A stretch of DNA of 64,000 bases from contig NC_049911.1 of NCBI RefSeq assembly GCF_001411555.2, positions 2,232,001 to 2,296,000 of the forward strand, read 5' to 3'. Each line of letters opens with the position of its first letter. Within the stretch, counting starts at the first letter, position 1. Source of the stretch: Juglans regia (Eukaryota; Streptophyta; Magnoliopsida; Fagales; Juglandaceae). The notes under the pieces are model-generated. The model ran no database searches. It saw only the letters and a list, made by a program, of their open reading frames with translations, and was not told the origin of the DNA. This document shows positions 12,874 through 25,564 of the stretch, piece after piece. Both the position numbers and the translations under genes were made by a program.

Positions 12874-13095
12874 GGGCTCGTTTGTTTTCAGAGATAAGAT
12901 GAGATGAGATCAGATGAGATGAGATTAAAGTTAAAAAGTTGAATAAAATATTGTTAAAATATATTTTTTAATATTATTGTTGTTTTGGGATTTGAAAAAG
13001 TTGAATTGTTTATTTTATTTTGTGTGGAGATTTGGAAAAGTTGTAATGATGAAGTGAGATGAGATGAGATGTTTTTGGAAAACAAACAAGGCTAA
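12874..13095. repeat. Tourist-like MITE copy with gagatgaga ends
   Basis: Ends GGCTCGTTTGTTTTC and GAAAACAAACAAGGC are inverted, with GAGATGAGATGAGAT blocks just inside both ends. It is in the reverse orientation relative to the copy at 4375. Confidence 0.7.
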
Positions 13096-13589
13096 TACAA
13101 ATAAATCACACAAAATACTTCAAAAAAAAAAAAAGAATAACAAGATGTAATGAAACTTAAGATATCATTGGACCAATAAACCTAAAAATCTGTAAGGTTA
13201 TAAACAGAGATCATCATAAGTGATTCCTCTAAACCACTAATCCATTTAGTTCTTTTAGCTTCTATGGGCATCCGAGAATCTCCAAGCATTCGATATTGCA
13301 CCGAGTAGTCCTCATTTCGATGAGGATCCCTCGGAAATAGCCACTAAACGATAATGGGATTGGAACATAAGAGGTCTCTATCCACACTAAATTCAATGGG
13401 TCTTGGGCTCAGAAAAAAATATTCAATGGGTCTGAAAATCTTTATATGTAAAAGGTCTGCCTTTTGATCCTTTTCTTTCACCCAAGCCTAGTTAGTTGCA
13501 AGATATAAAGAGACTTTTTTTTTTTTTAATTTATTTTCTGAGCCTGTAAGCCATAAGGAAAACCATTTACTCTCCCTATGGACGGACTT

Positions 13590-13740
13590 GGTATGTAGAG
13601 AAAGAAACTTTGGTTCGTATAATTCCTTCTCTCTCTCCCTCCCTTTGGCCCCGTCAATTCAACTTCACACCCATCAAAACTTGGCTCTCTCTCTTCAACC
13701 AGGTACTCTCTCTGTCTCTCTCTACCTCGTTCTTCTTTTA
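13590..13740 (+). promoter_or_regulatory. probable 5' leader of the SANT gene: CT-rich exon 1 and donor
   Basis: A pyrimidine-rich leader (TTCTCTCTCTCCCTCC and repeated CTCTCTCT) ends in a good donor, CAG|GTACTC, after 13702. The next plausible acceptor is GTAG|CAG just before the ATG at 15318, which would make a 1.6-kb intron in the 5' UTR. Transcription start and exon-1 limits are inferred; no expression evidence is available to me. Confidence 0.4.
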
Positions 13741-15317
13741 GAGCGTGCTTGGTACTTGTTTGGATGTGTTTCGTGGTAAAGTTTATAGTTGTTGCTAATC
13801 AATGCATAACATGGAAACCCATTTGCCCAGGCTTTGTTTCTCACGTGGGCTTTTGATATTTCAAGCTCTTCCATGGAGGTTAGTGAATGCTTAATCTCTC
13901 TGTATCTTTGCTTGACTGCACTACTGTTTATCTTTTGTGATCTTACTCTAGGCATTGGTATTGTTTTTTCATGCGTGTAATGTGTAAATGTTAGTTAATT
14001 TTTTTTGGGATCAATGATAATTGATGATACAAACTTTTGGTTCTCAATGGTCGGTTTTGATGTTATCAGGTTTATTGTGATTTGTTTAGTTTTCAAACTT
14101 TGCATGAAGGTACTTGTTTGGTTTCAGTATTCCGTTTTTTATTATTTTCTATTTTTATATGCTTTGATTCAGCTGCTAAACATGCTCAATCGTTTTTTAT
14201 GTTGAAATCTTGTAAGAAGTGGATCTGGGGTTGATTATTTTGTTTTGTGGTGGCCTTGAAATTCGCTGCTACGTATGTTTTCCCTTCTTATTCTTCTTCT
14301 TAAAATTATTTTCTGTGCCTTGAGTTCACTTATTTAGAATGTGTCTCTAACAGGGTGATCACTATATGCATGTCTCTTCACAATACCATTGATGGGGCTT
14401 TGTGTAAGAGTTTGATTCGTGAATTTATTGGGGGCTCAGGAAAATTGATTGTCCTTGCAATATTGGTTTTTTTAAATTGATAACTCCCTCTAGTTGGTTG
14501 GGAAAGGGAGACCATTTACTTCTATGCTATCAAAAGGCATGATTATGGGTGCTTGAAGCAAAGAAAGAAGGATCATGAGAAATGACAATATGAAAGAGCA
14601 TTTTAAAGTTTATATGATTAAGATATTTAGCTTTGACACAGAAGTGAATATCAGGCATTTTACGGTCTATATATTAGAGTGTACATGTTGAGATTATATT
14701 GTCTTGACTTCTCCCACTCATTTCCAAAAGACATTTTTCCACTTTTGGGATTGTAGAAGATAGAATTAGCAAAGTTTCACCCTTTGAAAACTGCCAGAAA
14801 TTTGTTGAGGATGGTAGAAAATATAGTAGGCAAAGTTTGTCACATTGTCCATGGTGTCCTTTGTAATTGACCTTTGTATGAAGTTTATTTTTATCACTTT
14901 TACAGTAATTTATTTAAAAAAAAACTAAGGCCGTAGGACTATATCAGTTTTGTTTGTTTTCTTCATAGATTAATTGGTTAATGGTATTATGAAAAAGAAA
15001 ATTTTGTGTATTAATATATCATAGACAATACTTTTCTAAATTGAAGAATTCTGTGCGTGTGTGTGTGCTTGCGCTGTCTGTTACAGAACTTTCATCATTT
15101 CAAAAACTTGGTTTTTAAATTATTTATGTATGCAATTACTTCCTTGTCTATGATCTGACACCCTCAGGCAAGAATTCTCAAACCCACTAAATTATCATTG
15201 GAACATTGTGCTTTCTGTTGTTGGGCACATCACTTGTGTTCCTATTTGTATGCTTGTAGTCCAAATTGTTTGTATTGGATTCATCAGTCTCCTTTTTCTT
15301 TGTTTTATGTGTAGCAG

Positions 15318-18300
15318 ATGGAGTCAGTTCATCTGGATGATGCTGGTAATTGCATTGAAGAAACATCCGACAAGCAGTTATTTCCTCCAAGTTCTCCAGA
15401 TAGAAGTGATATTTTTGGGGATCCACACTTGAGTACACGCGTTGGCGATGATTACCAAGCAGAAATTCCTTCCTTGCTAATGGAATATAAGCGTCTTCAG
15501 CCTCTAATGAACCCTGCTGATTCAGGAGTCATGGTTGATGTTTCTCAGTCCTTTCAAATGGGTTTACCAATCCCAATCATGTGGCTTCAGGAAGTGAATA
15601 ATAATGAAGATGAAACAAGGGAGTTTATTAGTCATCATGATGAGGAGGTTAACCCAAACAGGCCAGTCGGATCAACAAATAGAAAAAAGATAAATATTAA
15701 GTTGAAGAAGAAAGGTTCAGCAATCAATACTGACCACTTGAATATTGGGTTGGACAATGAAAAGGAATCAGCAAGTGCAAATATTGAAAACATCATTTCA
15801 GGGAAAACAAGCATAGTTGGACTACAACAAAGCAAACGATATTCTCCAGTTCCAGGTTTAAAATGTGACCCCTGGAGTGATGCTGATGTTAATAGTTTCC
15901 TCCTTGGTTTATATATATTTGGGAAGAATTTTGTTACAATAAAGAGATTTCTAGGGAAAAAAGAGATGGGAGAAATATTGTCATTCTACTATGGAAAATT
16001 TTATGGTTCTGATCACTACCGTAGATGGTATGATTCCCGGAAGGTTAGAAGTAGAAAATGCGTGACCGGACGGAAAATATTTACAGGATGGAGACTGCAG
16101 ATGTTGTTATCCCGTTTGCTTCCCCATGTCCCAGAGGAATCTCAAAATACTTTGCTGGAGGTACTTCAATTTCTCTTCTATATATGTAAATCTTCAGTTT
16201 CCAGTATAATAGTACTTTGATCAAAAGTGAAATACAATGCTAAAATGCTTATAATTGAGATCAACTTTCTTCCCAATTTCTCAATGATTTTATGCATGCT
16301 AAAGTTAAGGAAGGATTCCTTGACATGGTGAGATGGCATCTGAATTTGAAACCTCATTCTATGTATCAGATCATAATTCCATCCTCTTGTTAATACATGG
16401 TGTGGTTCTGAAATGTAATTTCAGCTTTCTTAACCTGATGGTTTCTAGGAAAAATAAGCTTCCCCAGAATGTGTAATTAGCTATCCTTGTTTGTAATGGC
16501 TGTAACCATTCAAAGTTGTTCACCTCAGCTTCTATGATGATAGGGGCTAGAACCTCTATATGATGTGTCTGCACCAGCAATATTCATATCTGATTATATT
16601 ATTAAAAAAGCGTAGTTGGATCTTTGTTGCAGACAGACTGCTTTTCCAATTACCTTGATTATATCTTGTATGCAGCTATATACTTTGTCATTTGTTTGAC
16701 AGAGAACTATTATGCCCTTCAATCCTCACGTCCTTGTGACCTATAGGGATCCAAGTCATTTGCGGAGGGAAGAACTTCCATTGAAGAATATGTCTTCTAT
16801 TTGAAGTCGGCTGTTGAAATCCACACTCTTGTAGAAGCTGTAGGTATTGGTAAGGGGAAGGATGATCTCACAGGCCTTGCCATGGATCCTGGAAAGACCA
16901 ATAAAATATTTCAAGTTTGTCCTAGCCTACCAACTGGCAAAGCTTGTTCCTCTCTTACACCCAAAGACATATTAAAGTTTTTGACTGGAGGCTTCCGGTT
17001 GAGCAAAGCCCGGTGTAATGATATTTTCTGGGAAGCTGTTTGGCCTCGTTTGCTCGCAAGAGGATGGCATTCTGAGCAACCTAAGAATCAGGGTTATGTG
17101 AGTTCACAGCAGTATCTTGTTTTTCTTATACCAGGTGTTAATAAGTTCTCAAGGAGGAAACTTGTGAAGGGAGACCACTACTTTGATTCTGTCAGTGATG
17201 TTTTGAGTAAAGTGGCATCTGAACCAAAACTTCTTGAGCTTGAAGCTGAAGAAGCTACACTCAAGAGCAGTGATGAGGATGGGTGTGTTCAAGAAGTGGC
17301 ATCAGACCCAGATGATCCATCCAACCATCAGCGCCATTGTTACCTTAAACCACGAGTTACTGGTACTCCAAATCCTATGAAGTTCACAGTTGTTGATACT
17401 AGTTCAGTCCAAGGAGGAAAATCATCCAATGTGAGAGACCTCAGACATTTACCAATTGAACCCAAAATTACTTCCAATGTCACTAATCATTTTAAGGAGT
17501 CAATGCATGAGTATGAACTATATGCTGCTCATATGCCATTGGATTTTGATAAAGATACAAGTAAGCTTAACCACAGTATGGGTACAGTTTATAAAAGTGG
17601 TCCAAATGGCGTGAAGTTCACTGTTGTTGATACCAGCTTGCTTTATGGAGAAGAATCATCCAAGCTGAGAAAACTTAGATATTTACCAGTTGAATTTAGA
17701 AGTACTTCTGAGCGCCCCAGACTTTTGAGAGAAACTGAAGGGATCTCCTCTGAGGATTCACTGAATGCACGTGAGCTCGATGCTGCTGACATGCTGTTGA
17801 ACTGTGGAAAGAATATTGTATCTGATAGTGAGTACACAGACCGAAAGGTAATGACTGATATTTCAGATACTAATGCAAACAAAATCATGGTTAGCGACCA
17901 GGATGAGAAGGCCACTATGTCTGATGACAGGCACCTTAAAATGACTATCAAGCACCAGTTTAGTCGGAGAGTAAAACCTGGTAATTTAAATTATGCATCT
18001 CCTGCCATGAAAAGGAGAAAATTAACTGTTTGTGCTCAAAAGACAAACCACATTGTCGAGGACTTATTGGAAGGCATGGAGTCAAATCGAACAGGACTCT
18101 GTTTGCCATTGAGTTCACCAGATGCAGGCAAGAATGTCGGTTCTCAAGTGGGTCCTAAAGAGAAAGTGTCTTCGATTACTTCTTCACCTAAAGGCAGTTT
18201 GGATGAGGAGACTGGTGGAGGCTTTCTCATTAGTAATTCTTCTGGCATGGACATGTCCTGTGGGGAGAATGAGAAACATCAACCTCAGCCACCACTTGAC

Positions 18301-18801
18301 CTGAACCTGCCCATGGCTCCACTGACATCTGAAATGGGTGAAGCATTAATAATGGAAGTGGAAGACATCAATGGTAAAAATGCTGATAGTTCATGCTTTC
18401 TATCTAAGACAATGGATCTGGTTCCTGACACCTTGAGAACCTCTATGGATCTCGATAATGTAGAACAGCAGCCTAATATGATCCCCAGGAGGCATAGCAC
18501 CAGAAAACGACCCCCGAGCATCAGAGCATTGGAAGCTCTTGCAAATGGGTATTTAGGCATCCAAAGGAGGCAAAAGGGCACAGAATTTCGATCACTGGAA
18601 AATGCATTCTCTCGTCCTTCCCACAATGCCCGAGGCAGAGTCAAAGTAACCTCAAATTGTGGTAGCTCAAGTACCAAGACTAATGAAATGGAAGAAAATG
18701 AAGTGAATGAAGCCTGTGATGTTACTCTTGATCGTATTGAAAAAAGAGTTGCTGTCAGTATTGGAACGCAAGCAAGTTGCCAAGATTCTAGTGATAACTA
18801 G
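15318..18801 (+). CDS. ELM2/SANT-domain chromatin protein (two coding exons)
   Basis: Coding exons are 15318-16160 and 16747-18801, joined in phase 0 by a 586-bp GT-AG intron (GAG|GTACTT ... CTATAG|GGATCC); together they give 965 residues. Residues 41-60 (VGDDYQAEIPSLL) look like the start of an ELM2 motif. A SANT/Myb-like domain spans about 182-245 (KCDPWSDADVNSFLLGLYIF ... FYYGKFYGSDHYRRW). A conserved family block follows to about residue 440 (FAEGRTSIEEYVFYLKS, LTGGFRLSKARCNDIFWEAV, RGWHSEQPKNQGY, KLVKGDHYFDSVSDVLSKV). Two copies of KFTVVDTS lie at 493 and 571. The tail is Ser/Lys-rich, with an LDLNLP motif of EAR type (transcriptional repression) near residue 800. I recognise the plant family of At1g09040, At1g09050 and At2g47820, often labelled arginine-glutamic acid dipeptide repeat-like. 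ELM2-SANT proteins usually scaffold histone deacetylases; I recall Arabidopsis members being linked to HDA6 but cannot verify it here. Confidence 0.9.
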
Positions 18802-20859
18802 GGAGCTTTGGGACATGCTAATTAGATCACACCAACTTGCCATATATGTGAAAAGATCAGCAACCAGAATGGAGGTTGAATTGCACACTTTCCATTGGCA
18901 GTTTCAAGGGGACTCTTACAGATTGAGTTTCTGTGTCTTCTCAGTTGAGCATAATCCTGTGTTGAATGGAACCCATTGTGATGAATGCACTCTTCTTGTG
19001 ATTCTTGAGATGTTCACTTTTAAAGTACTGAAATTTTCTGTGATTTTACTTTTATGTCAGGACACATTCGGTTTTCCCTAATGCTTATTTGAAAAAATAA
19101 TGATATATACAACCTCCCCTCCTTTTGGGGTATTCACTAATAGTGCACAGTAACTATATCGGGCTGGCAAGGGCCAAGTCTGTTGGGATTTTTATAATTT
19201 GCTTGTAGTATTGTTTATTTGCTCTGATTTACTAAAGCGTTGTATGGAAATCTGTGTTTGCTTTGCTTGAATGCATGGTCATAAATCGAATGGCATTGCA
19301 TGAAAAGCAACCATGATTCATAAATTCCTTTGTAACCTGATATTATGTGTTACCTCTCTTCCACTTCAAATTCTGGAGTTCAGATACAAATTCTATGGAA
19401 TCTAAATCCGGCTTGAGCTAGCTTTTGTGAGCAGAAAAGTTCAGTGAGGTTGGGCTACATCCACTCGTACCCATTAACTGAATAAGTTGGGTCTGATTTT
19501 TTTGCAGTCCGATTTCATTTGGTCCACAAAGTACTGGAGAACTATGTAACTGTAGCAAGCCATGAGAGTCACAGGCTTTCTTAATTTAGGTCAAGAGCCG
19601 AATCTTGGGCTCACATTTTTTAGAATCTATATTTCCAATCACACTTCACTTATCAAACAAACTATTTTAGATTGAGAAATGATACAAGAAATTCTTACAT
19701 CATACACGTCTACTTAATTAATATGTGATTTGTCATTTTTATCTTACTATTTAAACGAACACTTATTTAAGCATTAAGATATAAGAACAAAAATGAGAAA
19801 TCAAATCTTAATTAGGTGGAAGTGTGTAGTGTAAAACTTCTGTGAAGAATTTTTCTTTCAGATTATATACCAAATTTGAGCCGTTCCCTTCCTTCATTCT
19901 CCAAAAATAAAATAAAATAAAATAAAAATCCCCTAGTCTTAGGAGTCATTTCCTCAAATTAGATTCTAAATTTGCCGGAAATTTAGGAAATCATGGTATT
20001 TCTTTTTGTTTTGAGTGCGGATGAGTGTGTTAAAGCTCTAGCAGTCATCACAATAATAGAAAGCTTCATGATTTGTTTACAGGTAAGTGGGGTCGGGGGA
20101 TTTGAGTAATTTGAGCCTATATCCATACAGGGAACTAGTGATCAAGATGCTATCATATCAGGTCAAAGCTGGAGTACCATTAACCACATAAATTAATAGT
20201 AAAAATAATATTTTAGGGTTCAATTCCATATGCTAGCTTAAGCTTTTGCATGTCACTTTTGGATTTGTGAAAGACATACATGCTAATTAATGAGTTTGGT
20301 TGATCATGTATGGTAGAAGTTCAAACATGCTAGGGAATTTCATGATCTAAGCTTAGGTGTTAATGTTGATTCTCAAATTGAGAAATTAGAAAATAATTAG
20401 AGTTTTTGGGTTATCCGATACCCCAAAATACTATATCAAGACCTTAATTACTTCGATTACTAGTGATTCCGACCTCACGCAAACGAGTTGGGAGATTAAC
20501 TCCCAACAACAGTTGTACATGAAAATGTTACAACACACATCTATTAATATAAACAAGATTGAATAGTTAGTATAACATAATTGGGACATAAATTCATATA
20601 CTTAAAACACTTTTGCAATAAATATAGTGTCCCAATACTCCATATCTCGCACCACGAATATCCTCTCAAGTCTTCATGGAAGAACTCTAATGCATAGAGT
20701 TCTATAAATTCTGACCATCCATTTAAAACATGAGGAAACAAATAAAAGGTCAAGATGTTATTCACTAACATTGACCAGTAAAAATTCTAAAAAGATCATA
20801 ACTAATAAAAATAAAAAGGTGGCAGACTATCCTTTTCTGAATATTGATTAGCCATCTCT

Positions 20860-21240
20860 AAAGGCCGGTGGATGCATGGGGCGGTCGACCCAGGCTGAGC
20901 ACCCTGTTTGGGAGGGTGGCTAGCTAGTCTCTGCAATGGGTGGATCGAGCCACCCCTTTCTCGGTGGTTCTATGTATGGCCACCCATGCAAAGTGTTAAA
21001 ACACATCCCAAGGGTACTGTTGGTTCTTCACCCACCCATGCAGGGTGATGATGAGTGCACTAGGTAGGGTTATTCTCCAATTAATCTCGCGGGGCCTGGT
21101 GACAAGAAACGTTCTCCATACTCCCTGATTGCCCATGGGACTGAACCCGATGGGCCGACCATTTCAAACCAGGTTGTGGGGGGTGGCTGACCACACTTCC
21201 AATGGTGGTGATCGAACTAACCCTTTGTTATATGAAGTCA
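20860..21240. repeat. GC-rich dispersed repeat with GGTGGC/GCCACC motifs
   Basis: A distinctly GC-richer block in AT-rich surroundings, with many copies of GGGTGGCT, CCACCC and GGCCGACCA in both orientations, such as GGGAGGGTGGCTAGC and GTGGGGGGTGGCTGACC. It has no ORF of note. It is probably a non-autonomous transposon; the class is not identified. Confidence 0.4.
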
Positions 21241-21914
21241 TGATCATACACGCATAACCTTTCTTATAATTTATTTAACTACTATATTTTAAAATGATAG
21301 TATTTATATAAAGTGATGTTATTTCTATATTTATTATAAAAATAAATAATGGTAAAAATAATTACATATATATTTATTATTTTCCTTTAAACAAAGGGTC
21401 ATCTATAAAACGCTCCGCTGATCATTTTATCTTATATTTTAATCATCATCACAAGTCAAGGATCTACAAAACTTTAGGCACTAGAGTTCTCCAACTCTAG
21501 GGGTACTACTCCTAGTTAATTAATGATTCCTATATATATATATATATATATCTAAGCCTTAAAAACCAAGGGTGCAGGAATATATATTAGTTACAAATTA
21601 ATGATCCTGAAGGTACATTTCAAGGTTAGTCCACATCAACAATGTCAAGAGATCTAACCTTTTCCTTGGGAACAAAGATTGAAACATTTCCAGGAAATTT
21701 CAGGGGAAAAAGGTTGCCCCTGATCATAGTAGTGTCATTTTTTTCTATGCTTGTTAACAAAGTGATTGACAGTTTTTTTTTTTTTTAATCTGTGGCTCCT
21801 CCATCAATTGTAGCTAGCTAGCTTCAATTGGGACCCATTTTCTCTCACTAATATAATGACATTAATAATCCAGCTAGCTTGTCTTTCACGGGAAATAACA
21901 GTACCTTGTCAACC

Positions 21915-21949
<35 letters not shown>

Positions 21950-22446
21950 AGGAATGTTATATACTATCATTTATTATTTATTTTTATATTATATATTTTT
22001 AACTTTTTTATAAAGTGTGTGATATTTTTATAGGATGTGAAAATATTTTTTATAAGATATAAGGTATTAGATGGTAAATAATAACTGATAAAAAGAATTT
22101 TTTACATGCATGTAATCCTTTTGCTTGCTTGCAAAATACGGTTACTGTGTACGTAAGACGCTCCTTCCTATATTTTAATTAATTTCGATCTATTTGATAC
22201 ATGATGATTGTACCAGAAATGTCTCCTTTTCTCTCATGCATGCATGCATGGGTTATGAAATTTCCCATGCTTTCTATGTTCTCGATCTCCACTTTTTGGA
22301 ATTTAAAACCTGCGCGGCCAGTACTTGATCGATAATTATATAAATTATATTCTAAGCAAAATGTTATGTGTTTCTTTTCAAATAATACTTGTTAAAGATT
22401 CAATCATTAATCTAAAAATTATATAATTGTTGGATATTAATTTGGT

Positions 22447-22574
22447 CACTACAAGAAAAATAAATTTTTGTGATTAATTTATTACAACTAAAAGACTATT
22501 CACAACTAATTTTAATTACAAATAGTCATTTTACTAGAATTCATTAGTCGTAAATAAGAAGTTTTCTTATAGTG
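22447..22574. mobile_element. CACTA-type MITE
   Basis: It begins CACTACAAGAAAA, the canonical plant CACTA (En/Spm) terminus, and ends TTTTCTTATAGTG, whose reverse complement is CACTATAAGAAAA. With 128 bp and no ORF it is non-autonomous. The flanking trinucleotides (GGT and GAT) differ at one base from a clean 3-bp target duplication. Confidence 0.75.
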
Positions 22575-23851
22575 GATTAAGCATTTAACACTCAAGATCA
22601 TAACAGTATTATATTGTACTAGATATAATTTTAAGGTATATAAATTCTACGTATTCTTTTTTAAAAAAGTGAATCTTACTATTACAAAATAGGTTTTTTC
22701 ATATACGTTTCACATTTATCTAATTTTTTTAATCAGAATATGTGAGACTTCATGTGTACTCTAAAATTGGATAAATCAATTGATCCCTTAAAGGATCACA
22801 TGCGGCCTTGTATCATTCCAGTACTGTATGACATGATTAGAATCTTGGGATCTCTTTAATTCGATCGAAAGTAATTGATAATTTCTTACCGATCTCTTGT
22901 ATGATTAATATTAACCATGGAGTGATCATAAAGCTAACCTTTTCACATGTGGAAAGACAGACAAATACAAAAGCCCCTAGCTTGTCAACTTTCTAGCAGA
23001 TTTATGATCAGCATGATGCATGCTTTAATTAAACAAAAGGTTTGTTTTCCTTTTCCTTTACTTTTTCTCCTTTTCCTTTTGAAAGAGGGAGGTAATTAAG
23101 AAGCTGTAGTATATATATATAGGAAGACGATCTCTTTGTACAGTCCTCTCCCTGCAGTACATGATCTGGCCAATGAAATATATTTTATAAGAAACACATT
23201 AAACAAACAAATTAAGGGCACTAATTTCATGTCTTATAGATGATCTAGAGAATCAGAAGTACTAATAATCTATGCAAGGGATCAGGTCGATTGATTATGG
23301 AGTACTCCATTATCACCTTTAGACCAATATCTAAACTAGATTGAAAAAAAACAACTCTAACCATTTTATATTTTATGTGCATGTATGTTTACCCTTAAGT
23401 ACTTGCAGTACTCGATCTACATATAAGACATTTCAGGTTCATATATAGCTCTTACATACATACATACATACATATATATATATATAATATGTGTATGTGT
23501 CAGTATGTATGTATGCAACCAGCAGTACTTAGACTACAGCTAGCATGCATCGATCTCCACATGATGAGCTCATGAATGGTGAATTAATGAATCTTTCTGC
23601 TTTTGATCCGGCCAAAAGAAATAATCATTTTGCTTTTAGTTAAATGATTGAAGATTGTCTTTGATCATGATGTTACCTTTCCTTCAATATTATATATATA
23701 TAGCGAATATAATGTTATCTATTGAGAGAGAGATCAGAGAGAGAGAACTACAAATTTACCGGCGGCCGGCTGGGTTGAACGTACAATTAAAATCACCAAC
23801 CGTTCTCTGTTTAAAACTCCCAGCTTGCGAAAAGTTTATAATGTGCATGCA

Positions 23852-23891
<40 letters not shown>

Positions 23892-25564
23892 ATAATTTTC
23901 TATCAAATGATCATGACTATATATATATATATATATATATATGCAGGACAATGAAAATCACATTGAGTAGTACGTACGAATAAACTAATTAATTACTTCT
24001 TAATTGAAAAGTTTAGCTACCATCATTGCCAATGCAGAATACAACACACAAATTAATTACGTACTTTAATTCACTCTCTCAACACAGTTAATTAAAAAGG
24101 TTAGCTATCTATATATATCTACCTAATTTCTTTCCCTTTTTTTTTTCTACTTAGCTAATTAATTTGTCATATATATTTCGCACCATTAATAATGATTAAA
24201 ACCCATCTATATAGTGTGTATATATATATATATATTTGAAGGTAGATATATCAATCAGTGGTATATAGTCATTTGTGTCGTTAAGCAATTGGCTTGAACG
24301 ATATTACGTAACCTAGCTACTTGTTTAGGACAATATTGTTTTTGTTCCCTTCTGTTTAATTGATCGATTTAAAATTCAGCTATTTAATTAATTAATTATC
24401 TGGAAACGAAGACGGTCGGTCCATATGTGCTTCTCCAAGCAACAAAACTACAAAAAAAAGTGAAGTCTTTGCAACGATCGAGTACTTGACCATGCATATG
24501 ATGTTTGACATAATAATTCTCCTTTCTGTCCCCTTGTTGTTTCCTATATATATATATATATCGATCGGCTATAATTATCCTTACAACTTTCATTAATTAA
24601 TTGTTTATTCCAATTAATATAGTCATGTACGTACACGCGATGTAGGGACAAGAACATGCATGGATATAATCAAAGACTTTTTCAAATATTTATATATATA
24701 TATACTGCATGGAACAGGGCGCGCAAGTAGTACTTGACAATTTCTTTACTATTAATATACCGACCGATCGTGCATGTGTGTGTGTATCTAAGAAAATAGC
24801 ACAGGCGCCAAGTTTCGAAGAATGATATTTGACCAATTAATTAATGACACGTACAAGATTTTGGCAAGTTGCATGGCACATCATTTTACTAAACCGATCG
24901 ATCGACTTTAATTTTGCTTTAATTTCACAGGTTTTGGGTGCTTTTTTATTTAATCCAGCTGATCTTGAAAATTAATTAAAGTGAAGTTATTCATGTCATG
25001 ATCTCGAAGTACTTGTACATCAAAGGTATAATGCAAATTTTGTTTTGGTAAGATGAAGATCAGTTCATAACGTCATACAAAATAAAGAGAGAAGAGTACT
25101 AGGTATAATGCAATTAAATGCATGGTCCGGCCATCGCATGAGCTACAAACTACTCGATTAATTGACTAATGGAAAATTAATTTATTTAAAGGGTATATTT
25201 TTAATAGATGATCTCTCATGATCTTATTGCATGATCAGTAGTACTGATCTAGTACATGAGATGGAAACTTCATTTAATACTATTGGTACGAACGTAGAAA
25301 CTAGTCATTCTGACTACTGATTGATCCATTTCTTTACGAATTATCAATATTGAATATATATTTAAATTTTGAAGAAAGAGGCACCCAATATCGATACTTT
25401 TGTGGCGTCATACATGAGATAATTAATTAGAAACGAAATGGGTAGGGTTCATTAAAAAGACCATTTCAACTGCTAATTCGATCACTTTAATTAAACGTAC
25501 AGTATTAATTTGAGATTTCGTTGCATGCAAAATGGAAGGGAAAAAAAATACAAATATCATGACT

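Larger units (their letters stand above)
8589..13589. other. intergenic region between divergent genes, rich in MITEs
   Basis: It separates the methyltransferase (leftward) from the SANT gene (rightward), so it holds both promoters. The first ~500 bp probably contain the methyltransferase leader. The rest is AT-rich, with MITEs at 10358-10733 (nested pair), 11178-11358, 12176-12308 and 12874-13095. No coding region is supported; the small ORFs at 8919-9252, 9576-9788, 9911-10155, 11633-11848 and 12374-12586 show no recognisable protein. Confidence 0.5.
18802..25559. other. SANT gene 3' UTR, then gene-free region
   Basis: The first few hundred bases are probably 3' UTR. After that I see no gene. 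Contents are a MITE-like inverted stretch at about 19670-19860, a GC-rich repeat at 20860-21240, a CACTA-type MITE at 22447-22574, an AT-rich MITE near 21940-22110 and long (AT)n tracts, for example 23855-23888 and 23920-23942. Small ORFs such as 23655-23954 are translations of (AT)n. Confidence 0.5.

Noticed and set aside
13722..13955. 77-codon minus-strand ORF
   Set aside because: Lies in the SANT gene's 5' UTR intron and resembles nothing known.
15187..15438. ORFs on both strands overlapping the SANT gene start
   Set aside because: Shadows of the first coding exon of the SANT gene and its upstream intron.
18285..18677. 130-codon antisense ORF in the SANT gene
   Set aside because: Complement of a well-supported coding exon; no family match.
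23655..23954. 99-codon ORF
   Set aside because: Mostly translated (AT)n microsatellites (Ile-Tyr repeats).
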